From assembly GCA_002470465.1 (NCBI GenBank), contig DKMD01000029.1, positions 1 through 44,541 on the forward strand: a DNA stretch of 44,541 bases, read 5' to 3'. The notes beneath the pieces were generated by a model. It was not told where the DNA came from. It saw only the letters and a list, made by a program, of their open reading frames with translations, and ran no database searches. Source of the DNA: Pluralibacter sp. UBA7423. Its GTDB lineage: Bacteria > Pseudomonadota > Gammaproteobacteria > Enterobacterales > Enterobacteriaceae. Below, in pieces: positions 31,241-40,426 of this stretch; the first letter of the stretch is position 1, and every line of letters begins with the position of its first letter. The position numbers and the translations under genes were made by a program.

Positions 31241-31256
31241 AGTGATTTAGATCACA
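31241..31256. promoter_or_regulatory. Predicted CRP-binding site in the aaeR-aaeX gap
   Basis: AGTGATTTAGATCACA matches 9 of 10 informative CRP positions. It lies 18 bases before the aaeR start and about 100 bases before aaeX. The central palindrome GTGATTTAGATCAC is followed by a second TAGATCAC copy at 31262-31269. At this place CRP could activate aaeXAB or repress aaeR. Confidence 0.5.
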
Positions 31257-31353
31257 TAATATAGATCACGCGATAACAGTTACGTTAATATACTGTTAGC
31301 TGAATAATTAAAGCATCGCTGCTCTCACCTGCATTCTCTTATTCAAGGTCAAC

Positions 31354-31557
31354 ATGAGTCTGTTTCCCGTCATCGTGATTTTCGGTCTTTCATTCCCGCC
31401 GATCTTCGTCGAGCTACTATTGTCGCTGGCCATTTTCTGGCTGCTGCGCCGGGTGCTGGTCCCTACCGGGATCTATGACTTCGTCTGGCATCCCGCGCTG
31501 TTTAACACGGCGCTTTATTGCTGTTTGTTCTATCTGATATCGCGCTTGTTCGTTTGA
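31354..31557 (+). CDS. aaeX: Small membrane protein AaeX
   Basis: A 67-residue inner-membrane protein with two helices ([29 protein letters not shown] and [21 protein letters not shown]). DUF1656, regularly encoded before AaeA-type efflux proteins; its exact role is not known. It is first in aaeXAB, 7 bases before aaeA. Confidence 0.95.
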   Translation: MSLFPVIVIFGLSFPPIFVELLLSLAIFWLLRRVLVPTGIYDFVWHPALFNTALYCCLFYLISRLFV

Positions 31558-31564
31558 GGTCGTT

Positions 31565-32497
31565 GTGAAAACACTAACAAGAAAAATATCCCGAACCGCC
31601 ATTACCCTCATTCTGGTCGTGCTGGCCTTTATCGCTATCTTCCGCGCGTGGGTGTATTACACCGAATCACCGTGGACGCGAGATGCTCGTTTCAGCGCCG
31701 ACGTCGTGGCAATTGCACCCGATGTGGCCGGGCTTATCACCGATGTGAAGGTCAAGGATAACCAACTGGTCAGCAAAAACCAGGTGTTGTTCACCATCGA
31801 CCAGCCGCGTTATCAGAAAGCCCTCGAAGAAGCCGATGCTGACGTTGCCTATTATCAGGCGCTAGCCTCTGAGAAACGCCGTGAAGCAGGGCGACGTAAT
31901 CAACTGGGCGTTCAGGCGATGTCCCGCGAAGAGATTGACCAGGCCAACAACCTTTTACAGACCGTCGAGCATCAGCTAGCCAAGGCGCAAGCGACACGCG
32001 ACCTGGCGCGCCTTGATCTCGATCGTACCGTCATTCGCGCTCCGGCGGACGGCTGGGTGACAAACCTCAACGTCTACAGCGGGGAATTTATCACTCGTGG
32101 GTCGACAGCCGTCGCGCTGGTGAAAAAAGAGAGTTTCTATGTGGTGGCCTACATGGAAGAAACCAAGCTCGAAGGCGTACGCCCGGGCTACCGTGCGGAA
32201 ATCACCCCGCTTGGCAGCACCAAAGTGATCAAAGGCACCGTCGACAGCGTCGCCGCGGGCGTGACTAACGCCAGCAGCAGCAGCGATGCTAAAGGTATGG
32301 CGACCATTGATTCCAACCTCGAGTGGGTTCGCCTGGCGCAGCGCGTGCCGGTCCGCATTCGTCTCGACCAGCAGCAGGGCAACCTGTGGCCTGCGGGCAC
32401 GACGGCAACGGTGATCATCACGGGTGCGAAAGACAGGGACACGCAGAAGGCCTCCTTCTTCCAGAAGCTGGGTATGCGCCTGCGTGAGTTCGGTTAA
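31565..32497 (+). CDS. aaeA: p-Hydroxybenzoic acid efflux membrane fusion protein AaeA
   Basis: Periplasmic adaptor joining AaeB to an outer-membrane channel, 310 residues, HlyD family. An N-terminal anchor ([22 protein letters not shown]) precedes half of the lipoyl-type barrel ([27 protein letters not shown]), a coiled-coil hairpin (about residues 80-140), the other half ([19 protein letters not shown]) and a beta-barrel domain. The start is GTG at 31565. It lies 5 bases before aaeB. Confidence 0.96.
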   Translation: MKTLTRKISRTAITLILVVLAFIAIFRAWVYYTESPWTRDARFSADVVAIAPDVAGLITDVKVKDNQLVSKNQVLFTIDQPRYQKALEEADADVAYYQALASEKRREAGRRNQLGVQAMSREEIDQANNLLQTVEHQLAKAQATRDLARLDLDRTVIRAPADGWVTNLNVYSGEFITRGSTAVALVKKESFYVVAYMEETKLEGVRPGYRAEITPLGSTKVIKGTVDSVAAGVTNASSSSDAKGMATIDSNLEWVRLAQRVPVRIRLDQQQGNLWPAGTTATVIITGAKDRDTQKASFFQKLGMRLREFG

Positions 32498-32502
32498 TCG
32501 CG

Positions 32503-34470
32503 ATGGGCATTTTCTCTATCGCCGATCGGCACCTGCGCTTTGCCATCAAGCTGGTTTGCGCGATTGTGCTGGCGCTGTTTGTCGGCTTTCACTTCCAACT
32601 TGAGACTCCGCGCTGGGCGGTATTAACCGCCGCTATCGTCGCCGCGGGCCCGGCGTTTGCTGCCGGTGGTGAGCCGTACTCCGGCGCTATTCGCTATCGC
32701 GGCATGCTGCGTATTTGCGGGACGTTCATCGGCTGTATCGCGGCGCTGGCAATCATCATCGGCATGATCCGCGCGCCGCTTCTGATGGTGCTGGTCTGCT
32801 GCCTGTGGGCCGGTTTTTGTACCTGGGTCTCCTCGCTGGTTAAGGTTGAAAACTCCTACGCCTGGGGCCTGGCGGGCTACACGGCGCTGATCATCGTGAT
32901 CACCATTCAGAACGAACCGCTGCTGTCGCCGCAGTTTGCGGTGGAGCGCTGCAGCGAAATTGTGATTGGTATCGTCAGCGCGATTGTTGCCGATTTGCTC
33001 TTCTCCCCACGTTCCATCAAGCAGGAAATTGACCGGGAACTCGACGCGCTGCTGGTTGCTCAATATGAGCTGATGCAGCTCTGTATTCGCCATGGCGACA
33101 GCGAAGTGGTGGACAACGCCTGGAGCGCGCTGGTTCGCCGCACGCAGGCGCTGGAAGGGATGCGCAGCAATCTGAATATGGAATCGTCGCGCTGGGCTCG
33201 TGCGAATCGCCGCCTGAAGGCGCTGAATACGCTCTCCTTAACGCTTATCACCCAGGCTTGTGAAACCTACCTGATTCAGAATACCCGCCCGGACCTCATT
33301 ACCACCGAATGGCGTGAGATGTTCGACGAGCCTGTCGAAACCGTGCAGGATGTTCATAAGCAGCTCAAACGCATGCGCCGAATTCTGGCGTGGACCGGCC
33401 AGCACGACACACCGATTACGCTGTACAGCTGGGTCGGCGCGGCGACCCGTTATCAGCTGCTCAAACGCGGCGTGGTGGGGAACGCGAAAGCCAGCGCCCG
33501 CGAAGAGGAGATTTTGCAGGGTGAAGTGGTGGTGAAGGTGGAATCTGCCGAACGCCATCATGCGATGATTAACTTCTGGCGCACCACTTTGTCCTGCGCG
33601 CTGGGTACGCTGTTCTGGTTATGGACGGGCTGGACGTCCGGCAGCGGTGCGATGGTGATGATCGCTGTCGTGACGTCGCTGGCGATGCGTTTGCCCAATC
33701 CGAAAATGGCGGCCATCGACTTTTTATACGGCACCATTGCTGCGCTGCCGCTCGGGGCGTTTTATTTCCTGGTGGTGCTGCCCTCCACGCAGCAAAGCAT
33801 GCTGTTGCTGTGTATCAGCCTTGCGATAATGGCGTTCTTTATCGGCATTGAAGTGCAGAAACGGCGGCTGGGATCGCTGGGTACGCTGGCGTCCACGATT
33901 AACATTCTGGTGCTGGATAACCCGATGACGTTCCACTTCAGCCAGTTTCTCGACAGCGCGCTTGGCCAACTGGTGGGCTGTTTCCTCGCGCTGATGGTCA
34001 TTCTGCTGGTGCGCGATAACTCGCAGGCCCGCACCGGACGCGTTTTGTTGAACCAGTTCGTGTCGGCGGCGGTCTCTTCGCTGACGACCAACACCGCCCG
34101 GCGTAACGAAAACCATCTGCCCGCACTCTATCAGCAGCTGTTTTTGCTGCTGAATAAATTCCCCGGCGATATTGCCAAGTTCCGCCTGGCGCTGACGCTG
34201 ATTATTGCGCACCAGCGCCTGCGGGATGCGCCCGTCCCGGTGAACGACGACCTCTCGGCTTTCCACCGCCAGATGCGACGCACGGCAGACAAGCTGATCT
34301 CCGCCAGCAGCGATGACAAGCGCCGTCGCTACTTTGGACGCCTGCTGGAAGAGCTGGGTGTCTATCAGGAAAAACTGGCGATCTGGCAGGCACCCGCACA
34401 GGTGACCGAGCCGGTGAAAAGGCTGACGGACATGCTGAGGAAATATCAGCATGCGCTGACGGTGAACTGA
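32503..34470 (+). CDS. aaeB: p-Hydroxybenzoic acid efflux pump subunit AaeB
   Basis: Inner-membrane pump of the FUSC/PET family, a relief valve for excess aromatic acids. 655 residues. Two hydrophobic halves of about six helices (residues about 10-160 and 360-510) are separated and followed by large cytoplasmic domains. The family repeat shows as [22 protein letters not shown] in the first half and [42 protein letters not shown] in the second. It ends the aaeXAB operon, before a strong terminator. Confidence 0.96.
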   Translation: MGIFSIADRHLRFAIKLVCAIVLALFVGFHFQLETPRWAVLTAAIVAAGPAFAAGGEPYSGAIRYRGMLRICGTFIGCIAALAIIIGMIRAPLLMVLVCCLWAGFCTWVSSLVKVENSYAWGLAGYTALIIVITIQNEPLLSPQFAVERCSEIVIGIVSAIVADLLFSPRSIKQEIDRELDALLVAQYELMQLCIRHGDSEVVDNAWSALVRRTQALEGMRSNLNMESSRWARANRRLKALNTLSLTLITQACETYLIQNTRPDLITTEWREMFDEPVETVQDVHKQLKRMRRILAWTGQHDTPITLYSWVGAATRYQLLKRGVVGNAKASAREEEILQGEVVVKVESAERHHAMINFWRTTLSCALGTLFWLWTGWTSGSGAMVMIAVVTSLAMRLPNPKMAAIDFLYGTIAALPLGAFYFLVVLPSTQQSMLLLCISLAIMAFFIGIEVQKRRLGSLGTLASTINILVLDNPMTFHFSQFLDSALGQLVGCFLALMVILLVRDNSQARTGRVLLNQFVSAAVSSLTTNTARRNENHLPALYQQLFLLLNKFPGDIAKFRLALTLIIAHQRLRDAPVPVNDDLSAFHRQMRRTADKLISASSDDKRRRYFGRLLEELGVYQEKLAIWQAPAQVTEPVKRLTDMLRKYQHALTVN

Positions 34471-34476
34471 CCTCTA

Positions 34477-34505
34477 AAACCGACGCCAAAAGCGTCGGTT
34501 TTTTT
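34477..34505 (+). terminator. Terminator of aaeXAB
   Basis: ACCGACGC and GCGTCGGT form a perfect 8-bp stem with a 5-base loop, followed by TTTTTTT. It lies 8 bases after aaeB and separates it from the dehydrogenase gene. Confidence 0.95.
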
Positions 34506-34552
34506 ATGGCTATACTTAACTGTTATCACAGGACAATACTGTCGGAGGAAAC

Positions 34553-36007
34553 ATGACAATGCAGGCGCTCCAGGATAACGAACTCTTTCAGACCGGCTTT
34601 CTGGTCAATGGCGAATGGAAAATGCTCGATACCACGTTCGATGTGGTAAACCCGGCGACAGGCGAGACGATTGCCAAAGTGGCGAAAGCCGGGAAACGCG
34701 AAACCGAAGCGGCCATTGCTGCCGCAAGCAAAGCCTTCCCGCTCTGGCGAGCGAAAACCGCGAAAGAGCGCTCCGAAATTCTCTACCGCTGGTATCAACT
34801 CATCATTGAGAACAAAGCCTGGCTTGGCAGGCTGATGACCACCGAGCAGGGCAAGCCGCTGAAAGAGGCTGAGGGCGAAGTGGAGTATGCAGCCAGTTTC
34901 ATTCAGTGGTTTGCCGAACAGGGCAAGCGCGCTAATGGTGAAATCATCCCACCCGCTAAGCCCGGCTCGCGTATTCTCGCAACCCGTGAACCCGTCGGCG
35001 TTGTCGCCGCTATCACGCCGTGGAATTTCCCGATGGCGATGCTGACGCGCAAGCTTGGCCCGGCGCTGGCGGCAGGCTGTACCGGCATCATTAAACCTGC
35101 AAATAACACCCCGCTGAGCGCCTTTGCGCTGCTGCATCTGGCGAAGAAAGCGGGTGTGCCGGATGGCGTACTGAACGCTGTGGCAGGGAATACCCAGGAA
35201 ATCAGTGATGCAATTATGGCGAGCCATGAAGTGCGCAAAATATCCTTCACCGGTTCGACCGCAGTCGGTAAAACGCTGGTCCGTAATGCTGCGGAAACCA
35301 TGAAAAAAGTGTCGATGGAGCTGGGCGGGAATGCGCCTTATATCGTGTTTGAGGATGCGGATATCGATGCGGCCGTCAAAGGCGCGATCGCCAATAAGTT
35401 CCGCAACGCCGGACAGGTGTGCGTCAGCGTAAACCGCTTCTATATTCATGAGAAGGTTTATGACGACTTTACCCAAAAGCTGACGGAGGCGGTTAACGCG
35501 CTGAAAGTCGGGAACGGGATGGAAGAGGGCGTGGTTGTCGGACCGCTGATTGAACCTGCTGCGGTGAAGAAGGTGCGTGAACACGTTGAAGATGCGGTAA
35601 CAAAAGGGGCGAAAGTGCTGACAGGCGGTAAACCGCACGCGCTCGGTGGCAACTTCTGGATGCCGACGGTGCTCGGCGAATGCCGCGACGAGATGCAGCT
35701 TGCGCAGGAGGAAACCTTCGGCCCGGTGGCTGCCTGTTTCCGCTTCAGTAACGAGGATGAAGTGGTTCAGCGTGCCAACAACACGCCGTTTGGGCTGGCC
35801 GCCTATTTCTATACCCAAAACCTGCAGCGGGTCTTCCGGGTTTCACAAGCGCTTGAGAGCGGCATGATTGGGATTAACGAATGTGCCGTGTCGACAGAGC
35901 TCGGGCCGTTCGGTGGCGTAAAAGAGTCCGGTCTGGGAAGGGAAGGGTCGGTGCTGGGGCTGGAGGAGTTTCTGGAAGTGAAAACCCTGCACCTTGGGGG
36001 ATTGTAA
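34553..36007 (+). CDS. Succinate-semialdehyde dehydrogenase family protein (GabD-like)
   Basis: NAD(P)-dependent aldehyde dehydrogenase, most like GabD, which oxidises succinate semialdehyde to succinate. 484 residues. ITPWNFP and KPANNTPLSA bind the cofactor, FTGSTAVGK is the glycine motif, ELGGNAP carries general base Glu256, and FRNAGQVC gives the catalytic Cys290. GGAGGA lies just before the ATG at 34553; a second ATG two codons on is possible. A TATACT -10-like sequence at 34511-34516 suggests its own promoter after the aaeXAB terminator. E. coli K-12 lacks this gene here. Substrate is inferred from family; other semialdehydes are possible. Confidence 0.88.
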   Translation: MTMQALQDNELFQTGFLVNGEWKMLDTTFDVVNPATGETIAKVAKAGKRETEAAIAAASKAFPLWRAKTAKERSEILYRWYQLIIENKAWLGRLMTTEQGKPLKEAEGEVEYAASFIQWFAEQGKRANGEIIPPAKPGSRILATREPVGVVAAITPWNFPMAMLTRKLGPALAAGCTGIIKPANNTPLSAFALLHLAKKAGVPDGVLNAVAGNTQEISDAIMASHEVRKISFTGSTAVGKTLVRNAAETMKKVSMELGGNAPYIVFEDADIDAAVKGAIANKFRNAGQVCVSVNRFYIHEKVYDDFTQKLTEAVNALKVGNGMEEGVVVGPLIEPAAVKKVREHVEDAVTKGAKVLTGGKPHALGGNFWMPTVLGECRDEMQLAQEETFGPVAACFRFSNEDEVVQRANNTPFGLAAYFYTQNLQRVFRVSQALESGMIGINECAVSTELGPFGGVKESGLGREGSVLGLEEFLEVKTLHLGGL

Positions 36008-36016
36008 GCTGCATGT

Positions 36017-36035
36017 CGGGCGGTTATGCCGCCCG
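36017..36035 (+). other. Hairpin between the dehydrogenase gene and yhcO
   Basis: CGGGCGG and CCGCCCG form a perfect 7-bp stem with loop TTATG, 10 bases after the dehydrogenase stop. There is no T-run, so it may be a processing or partial-stop hairpin, and yhcO could be co-transcribed. Confidence 0.5.
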
Positions 36036-36058
36036 CTCTGGCAAAAGGCGGAGCACAA

Positions 36059-36334
36059 ATGAAAACCTATACCTTTGATTTTGATGAAATAGGTACTCAA
36101 AACGATTTCTATCGTGAGTTTACCCGCACTTTTGCGCTCAGCGGCTCGCCCATTCGCGATCTCGATTCGCTCTGGGATGTGGTAACCGCAAGCCAGCTGC
36201 CGCTGCCCCTGGAGATTGAGTTTGTACATCTGGAAGAGAAACAGCGCCGTCGCTACGGAGCGCTCATTTTGCTGTTTGATGAAGCGGAAGAAGAGCTGGA
36301 AGGGATGCTGCGTTTCAATATTCGTCAGGCATAA
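36059..36334 (+). CDS. yhcO: Barstar-family protein YhcO
   Basis: A 91-residue barstar-like protein (E. coli YhcO 90). It shows the family pattern: [48 protein letters not shown], and an acidic stretch [10 protein letters not shown], as expected for an inhibitor that binds a basic RNase. No barnase-type RNase is encoded nearby, so its partner is unknown. The ATG at 36059 has GGCGGAG upstream; the frame could extend 11 codons, but those are non-family. Confidence 0.9.
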   Translation: MKTYTFDFDEIGTQNDFYREFTRTFALSGSPIRDLDSLWDVVTASQLPLPLEIEFVHLEEKQRRRYGALILLFDEAEEELEGMLRFNIRQA

Positions 36335-36357
36335 AAAAGCCCCCGACAGGCGGGGGC
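36333..36357 (-). terminator. Terminator after the yhcN-like gene
   Basis: GCCCCCG and CGGGGGC form a perfect 7-bp stem with a 5-base loop, followed on the minus strand by TTTTTT. It overlaps the yhcO stop codon and lies between convergent genes. A smaller hairpin, GTCGTC with GACGAC at 36360-36377, lies beside it. Confidence 0.88.
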
Positions 36358-36383
36358 AAGTCGTCAGATAAGACGACGAGGGT

Positions 36384-36650
36384 TTATTTGTACAGCTCAG
36401 CCGTGGCGTGCCAGCTGTCGCCGGTACGCGCTTCGATGATGCGATAAGAAGAAGCACCTTCTTTTTCAGCTTTTGCCGCCAGTTCGTGACGCATATCCAT
36501 TGGTGCGCTACCGACCTGAGAAACAGACACGGTACCCATGGATTGCAAGCCCTGTGCCTGTTCTGCGTTCACCTGATGAACAGCTGCACCTGCGCTGAAG
36601 GACAGAACGGATGCCAGACCCAGTGTTGCGATAATCATTGCGCTTTTCAT
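36384..36650 (-). CDS. YhcN-like periplasmic stress protein (second copy)
   Basis: An 88-residue DUF1471 (YhcN/BhsA family) protein with a signal peptide (MKSAMIIATLGLASVLSFSAGAA). The mature part has GTVSVSQVGSAPMDMRHELAAKAEKEGASSYRIIEARTGDSWHATAELYK. Family members respond to acid, peroxide or envelope stress and affect biofilm. It is a tandem paralogue of the yhcN gene upstream; the last 20 or so residues are nearly identical, the signal peptides differ. E. coli has one gene here. Confidence 0.9.
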   Translation of the reverse strand: MKSAMIIATLGLASVLSFSAGAAVHQVNAEQAQGLQSMGTVSVSQVGSAPMDMRHELAAKAEKEGASSYRIIEARTGDSWHATAELYK

Positions 36651-36757
36651 AATTTTTACCTCAATTCGTTTACTGTGCGGCGAGAAGGTTTGAACTGCTT
36701 TTTTTATGCCTGGTGCCGCAGGATTAAATGCATTTTACTTCTGACTAAAATTCAAAC

Positions 36758-37021
36758 TTATTTGTACAGCTCAGCCGTTGCGTGCCAGTGGTCACCGGTA
36801 CGTGCTTCGATCACGCGATAGGATGAAGCGCCTTGTTCCTGGGCTTTCTGGTTCAGCATTTCGTGCATGTCCATTGGCGAAGAACTTACCGCGCCGACAG
36901 AAACGGTACCGATGGCTTCACGATTAGCGGCTTGATCCGCATTGATAGAGTCCGCAGCGAAAGCGCCAAAAGAGAGAGCAGAGAGAATGGTCAATGCGCT
37001 TACAGTGGTTTTGATTTTCAT
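36758..37021 (-). CDS. yhcN: Periplasmic stress-response protein YhcN
   Basis: An 87-residue DUF1471 protein, the closer match to E. coli YhcN (MKIKTTVSALTILSALSFGAFAADSI signal region; GTVSVGAVSSSPMDMHEMLNQKAQEQGASSYRVIEARTGDHWHATAELYK). E. coli YhcN is induced by cytoplasmic acid and peroxide. A GAGGTAAAAATT site precedes the ATG. It is 107 bases upstream of the second copy and in the same orientation; no terminator is evident between them. Confidence 0.93.
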   Translation of the reverse strand: MKIKTTVSALTILSALSFGAFAADSINADQAANREAIGTVSVGAVSSSPMDMHEMLNQKAQEQGASSYRVIEARTGDHWHATAELYK

Positions 37022-37061
37022 AATTTTTACCTCGTCGAATTTTTTATCAGGGTCTTTGTTT

Positions 37062-37077
37062 CGTGACCCTCATCACA
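37062..37077. promoter_or_regulatory. Predicted CRP-binding site near the yhcN start
   Basis: CGTGACCCTCATCACA matches 9 of 10 informative CRP positions. It lies about 40-55 bases before yhcN and just downstream of the -10-like TATACT (37084-37089), so it would overlap the transcription start and could repress. A 6-bp hairpin, AGGGTC with GACCCT at 37049-37070, overlaps it. Confidence 0.45.
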
Positions 37078-37369
37078 AAATCAAGTATACACTAATCACC
37101 CAAAAAATTAATACCACGCTAATGGTTTCTCTCGTAATTAAGTGTCAAGAAGCGTCGTTTTTATAACGGAAAAGCATTAAAAACGTCAGTTGGCGGCGGG
37201 TTTTGTGATTTATTTATAATTAAATCATATAGATATATGAATTTGATGATTTGTGCTATTTTGCTAACAGCATTGACTGGATGATGACATTAAGGCAGTG
37301 AAACGCACTTAATGTTAAAGTAAAGGGGGTTTTATGTAGCACTTCGGTTGTTATCCGGAAGATAAGACG

Positions 37370-37392
37370 CTCTCCGACAGGGCGCCGGAGAG
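37370..37392 (-). terminator. Hairpin after argR, possible terminator
   Basis: CTCTCCG and CGGAGAG form a perfect 7-bp stem with a 9-base loop, 8 bases after the argR stop. Only a weak T-containing tail follows on the minus strand, so termination would be modest. Confidence 0.5.
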
Positions 37393-37400
37393 ATGCAGAA

Positions 37401-37874
<474 letters not shown>

Positions 37875-37897
37875 TCACCCGTATCATGGCGGTAAAA

Positions 37898-37935
37898 ACA
37901 ACATTATTATGCATATGGATGAATTTTTATGCAAA
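37898..37935. promoter_or_regulatory. Pair of ARG boxes at the argR promoter
   Basis: Two 18-base ARG boxes lie at 37898-37915 (AACAT-TATT-ATGCA core) and 37918-37935 (TGAAT-TTTT-ATGCA core), separated by 2 bases. The 2-base gap is special to argR in E. coli, where other operators have 3, and gives weak autoregulation. They cover the expected argR promoter, 27-64 bases before the start. Confidence 0.85.
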
Positions 37936-38042
37936 TTATCTGCCGTGAATTAGGCTGAAATAATGTTATGAAAGGGAAGGATTTTATCAAAAATTGTTAT
38001 CAGGGAACATGCTTTCGTCACGAGTCGAAAATAACGGCAAAA

Positions 38043-38057
38043 GTAAATCAAATGTTA
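38043..38057 (+). promoter_or_regulatory. Predicted ArcA-P binding site upstream of mdh
   Basis: GTAAATCAAATGTTA matches 13 of 15 positions of the ArcA consensus GTTAATTAAATGTTA. E. coli mdh is repressed by ArcA without oxygen, so the site fits known control. It is about 230 bases before the mdh ATG. Confidence 0.6.
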
Positions 38058-38231
38058 TGAAAATGGTGTTGTTTTGCCCATCTGGCTGGGTGTATTGTAG
38101 CCAACAGTCGACCGGTTACGCCGTCGCGGCGGTCTGTCACAGATGGTAAAGTGAGCGATAGCGCCGTTTTGCTGCGGGCAGCGCCGCATTCTTCACCCTC
38201 GCTTGTTGTTATTGTTTACCTTGTGAATTAA

Positions 38232-39224
<993 letters not shown>

Positions 39225-39242
39225 GCCTGGCAGCCAGAAAGT

Positions 39243-39272
39243 AAAAACCGGAGCCTGTGCTCCGGTTTTTTT
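39243..39272. terminator. Bidirectional terminator between mdh and degS
   Basis: AAACCGGAGC, loop CTGT, GCTCCGGTTT forms a strong stem with A-run before and T-run after, between convergent mdh and degS. Both strands have a T-tail. Confidence 0.93.
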
Positions 39273-39279
39273 ACGCCTG

Positions 39280-40338
39280 TTAGTTGGTGGCGGGGTATTC
39301 CTGAATGGTGACGTTCAGGGTCAGCTTTTTATCGTCACGCATGACGATAACCGGGATGACAGAACCCGGACGAATTTCGGCGACCTGATCCATTGTTTCC
39401 AGCGCAGAGACTGCCGGTTTGTCGTTCACGGAAACAATCACGTCGTTGACCTGAATGCCTGCCTCAGCAGCCGGGCCACCAGGTGCCACTTCATTTACCA
39501 CGATGCCCTGAATCTGATCTATCGCGCCGCCCTGAGTGTGAAGAGGCGCAATTTCACGGCCGCTGATGCCGATATAACCGCGGATCACCCGACCATCACG
39601 GATAAGCTTATCCATAATTTTCGTCGCCAGCTGGAATGGAATGGCGAAACCGATTCCTTCAGGTGTCTCACCGTCGTTACTCTTGTCAAAGGAGAGGGTA
39701 TTAATCCCCATCAGCTCGCCCAGCGAATTCACCAGCGCACCGCCGGAGTTACCGTGGTTAATGGAGGCATCCGTTTGCAGGAAGTTCTGGCGGCCGGATG
39801 GGTTCAGGCCAATACGCCCGGTGGCGCTGATAATGCCCTGGGTGATGGTTTGCCCGAGGTTGTACGGGTTGCCGATGGCCAGCACCACATCGCCAATGTG
39901 CGGGATGCGTTTCGGGTTAATCGGAATGACCGGCAGCCCGCCGCTGGCGTTGATTTTGAGCACCGCAAGATCAGTCAGGCTGTCGGATCCGACAATGAGC
40001 GCCTCGAAAACGCGCCCGTCCTGCAAAGCGACGATGATCTGATCGGCATCGTTAATCACATGCTTGTTGGTAATAATGTACCCGCGCTCGTCCATAATCA
40101 CGCCGGAGCCGAGCGTTAATACGTTATGGCTGGTATTGTTCAGCGCGCGGTTATAGATGTTAACGACGGCAGGCGCCGCCCGCTTCACTGCGGGATTGTA
40201 GCTGACCGGCGATTCATCCGCGCTGTCATACGTCGTGGATGAAAGGGGGTTAAGCTGGCGCAACGAAGGCATGGCGGCTAACAAAATGCCACTGACGATG
40301 CATCCAATTGCGACTGAGCGTAAAAGCTTTGCAAGCAT
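39280..40338 (-). CDS. degS: Outer-membrane-stress sensor protease DegS
   Basis: Inner-membrane-anchored serine protease that senses unfolded porin C-termini and makes the first cut in RseA, starting the sigma-E response. 352 residues (E. coli 355). An N-terminal anchor (about residues 5-25) precedes the trypsin-like domain with triad His93 (TNKHVI), Asp123 (TDLAVL) and Ser198 (GNSGGAL), then one PDZ domain. The three-residue shift from E. coli numbering lies near the N-terminus. It follows degQ by 88 bases. Confidence 0.97.
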   Translation of the reverse strand: MLAKLLRSVAIGCIVSGILLAAMPSLRQLNPLSSTTYDSADESPVSYNPAVKRAAPAVVNIYNRALNNTSHNVLTLGSGVIMDERGYIITNKHVINDADQIIVALQDGRVFEALIVGSDSLTDLAVLKINASGGLPVIPINPKRIPHIGDVVLAIGNPYNLGQTITQGIISATGRIGLNPSGRQNFLQTDASINHGNSGGALVNSLGELMGINTLSFDKSNDGETPEGIGFAIPFQLATKIMDKLIRDGRVIRGYIGISGREIAPLHTQGGAIDQIQGIVVNEVAPGGPAAEAGIQVNDVIVSVNDKPAVSALETMDQVAEIRPGSVIPVIVMRDDKKLTLNVTIQEYPATN

Positions 40339-40386
40339 GTGCGATTATCACAGGTAAGGGAACCGGGGCAGCATAGCACGAGTTAT

Positions 40387-40414
40387 GCGGACATCACACG
40401 CAGGCAATGTCCGC
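40387..40414 (-). other. Hairpin between degQ and degS
   Basis: GCGGACAT and ATGTCCGC form a perfect 8-bp stem with a 12-base loop, 12 bases after the degQ stop. No T-run follows on the minus strand; it may protect degQ mRNA or cause partial termination before degS. Confidence 0.45.
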
Positions 40415-40426
40415 CCTTAACAGATC

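Larger units (their letters stand above)
37022..37400. other. Intergenic region between yhcN and argR
   Basis: A 379-base gap with no credible gene. It holds a CRP-like site and -10-like TATACT (minus strand, 37084-37089) before yhcN, a very AT-rich block (37200-37260) with a 22-base imperfect palindrome at 37206-37227, an 8-bp inverted repeat at 37287-37315, and a hairpin after argR at 37370-37392. Confidence 0.7.

Noticed and set aside
34526..35818. A 430-codon open frame on the minus strand
   Set aside because: It is fully antisense to the dehydrogenase gene, which has clear catalytic motifs. The frame has no family motifs and arises from codon bias.
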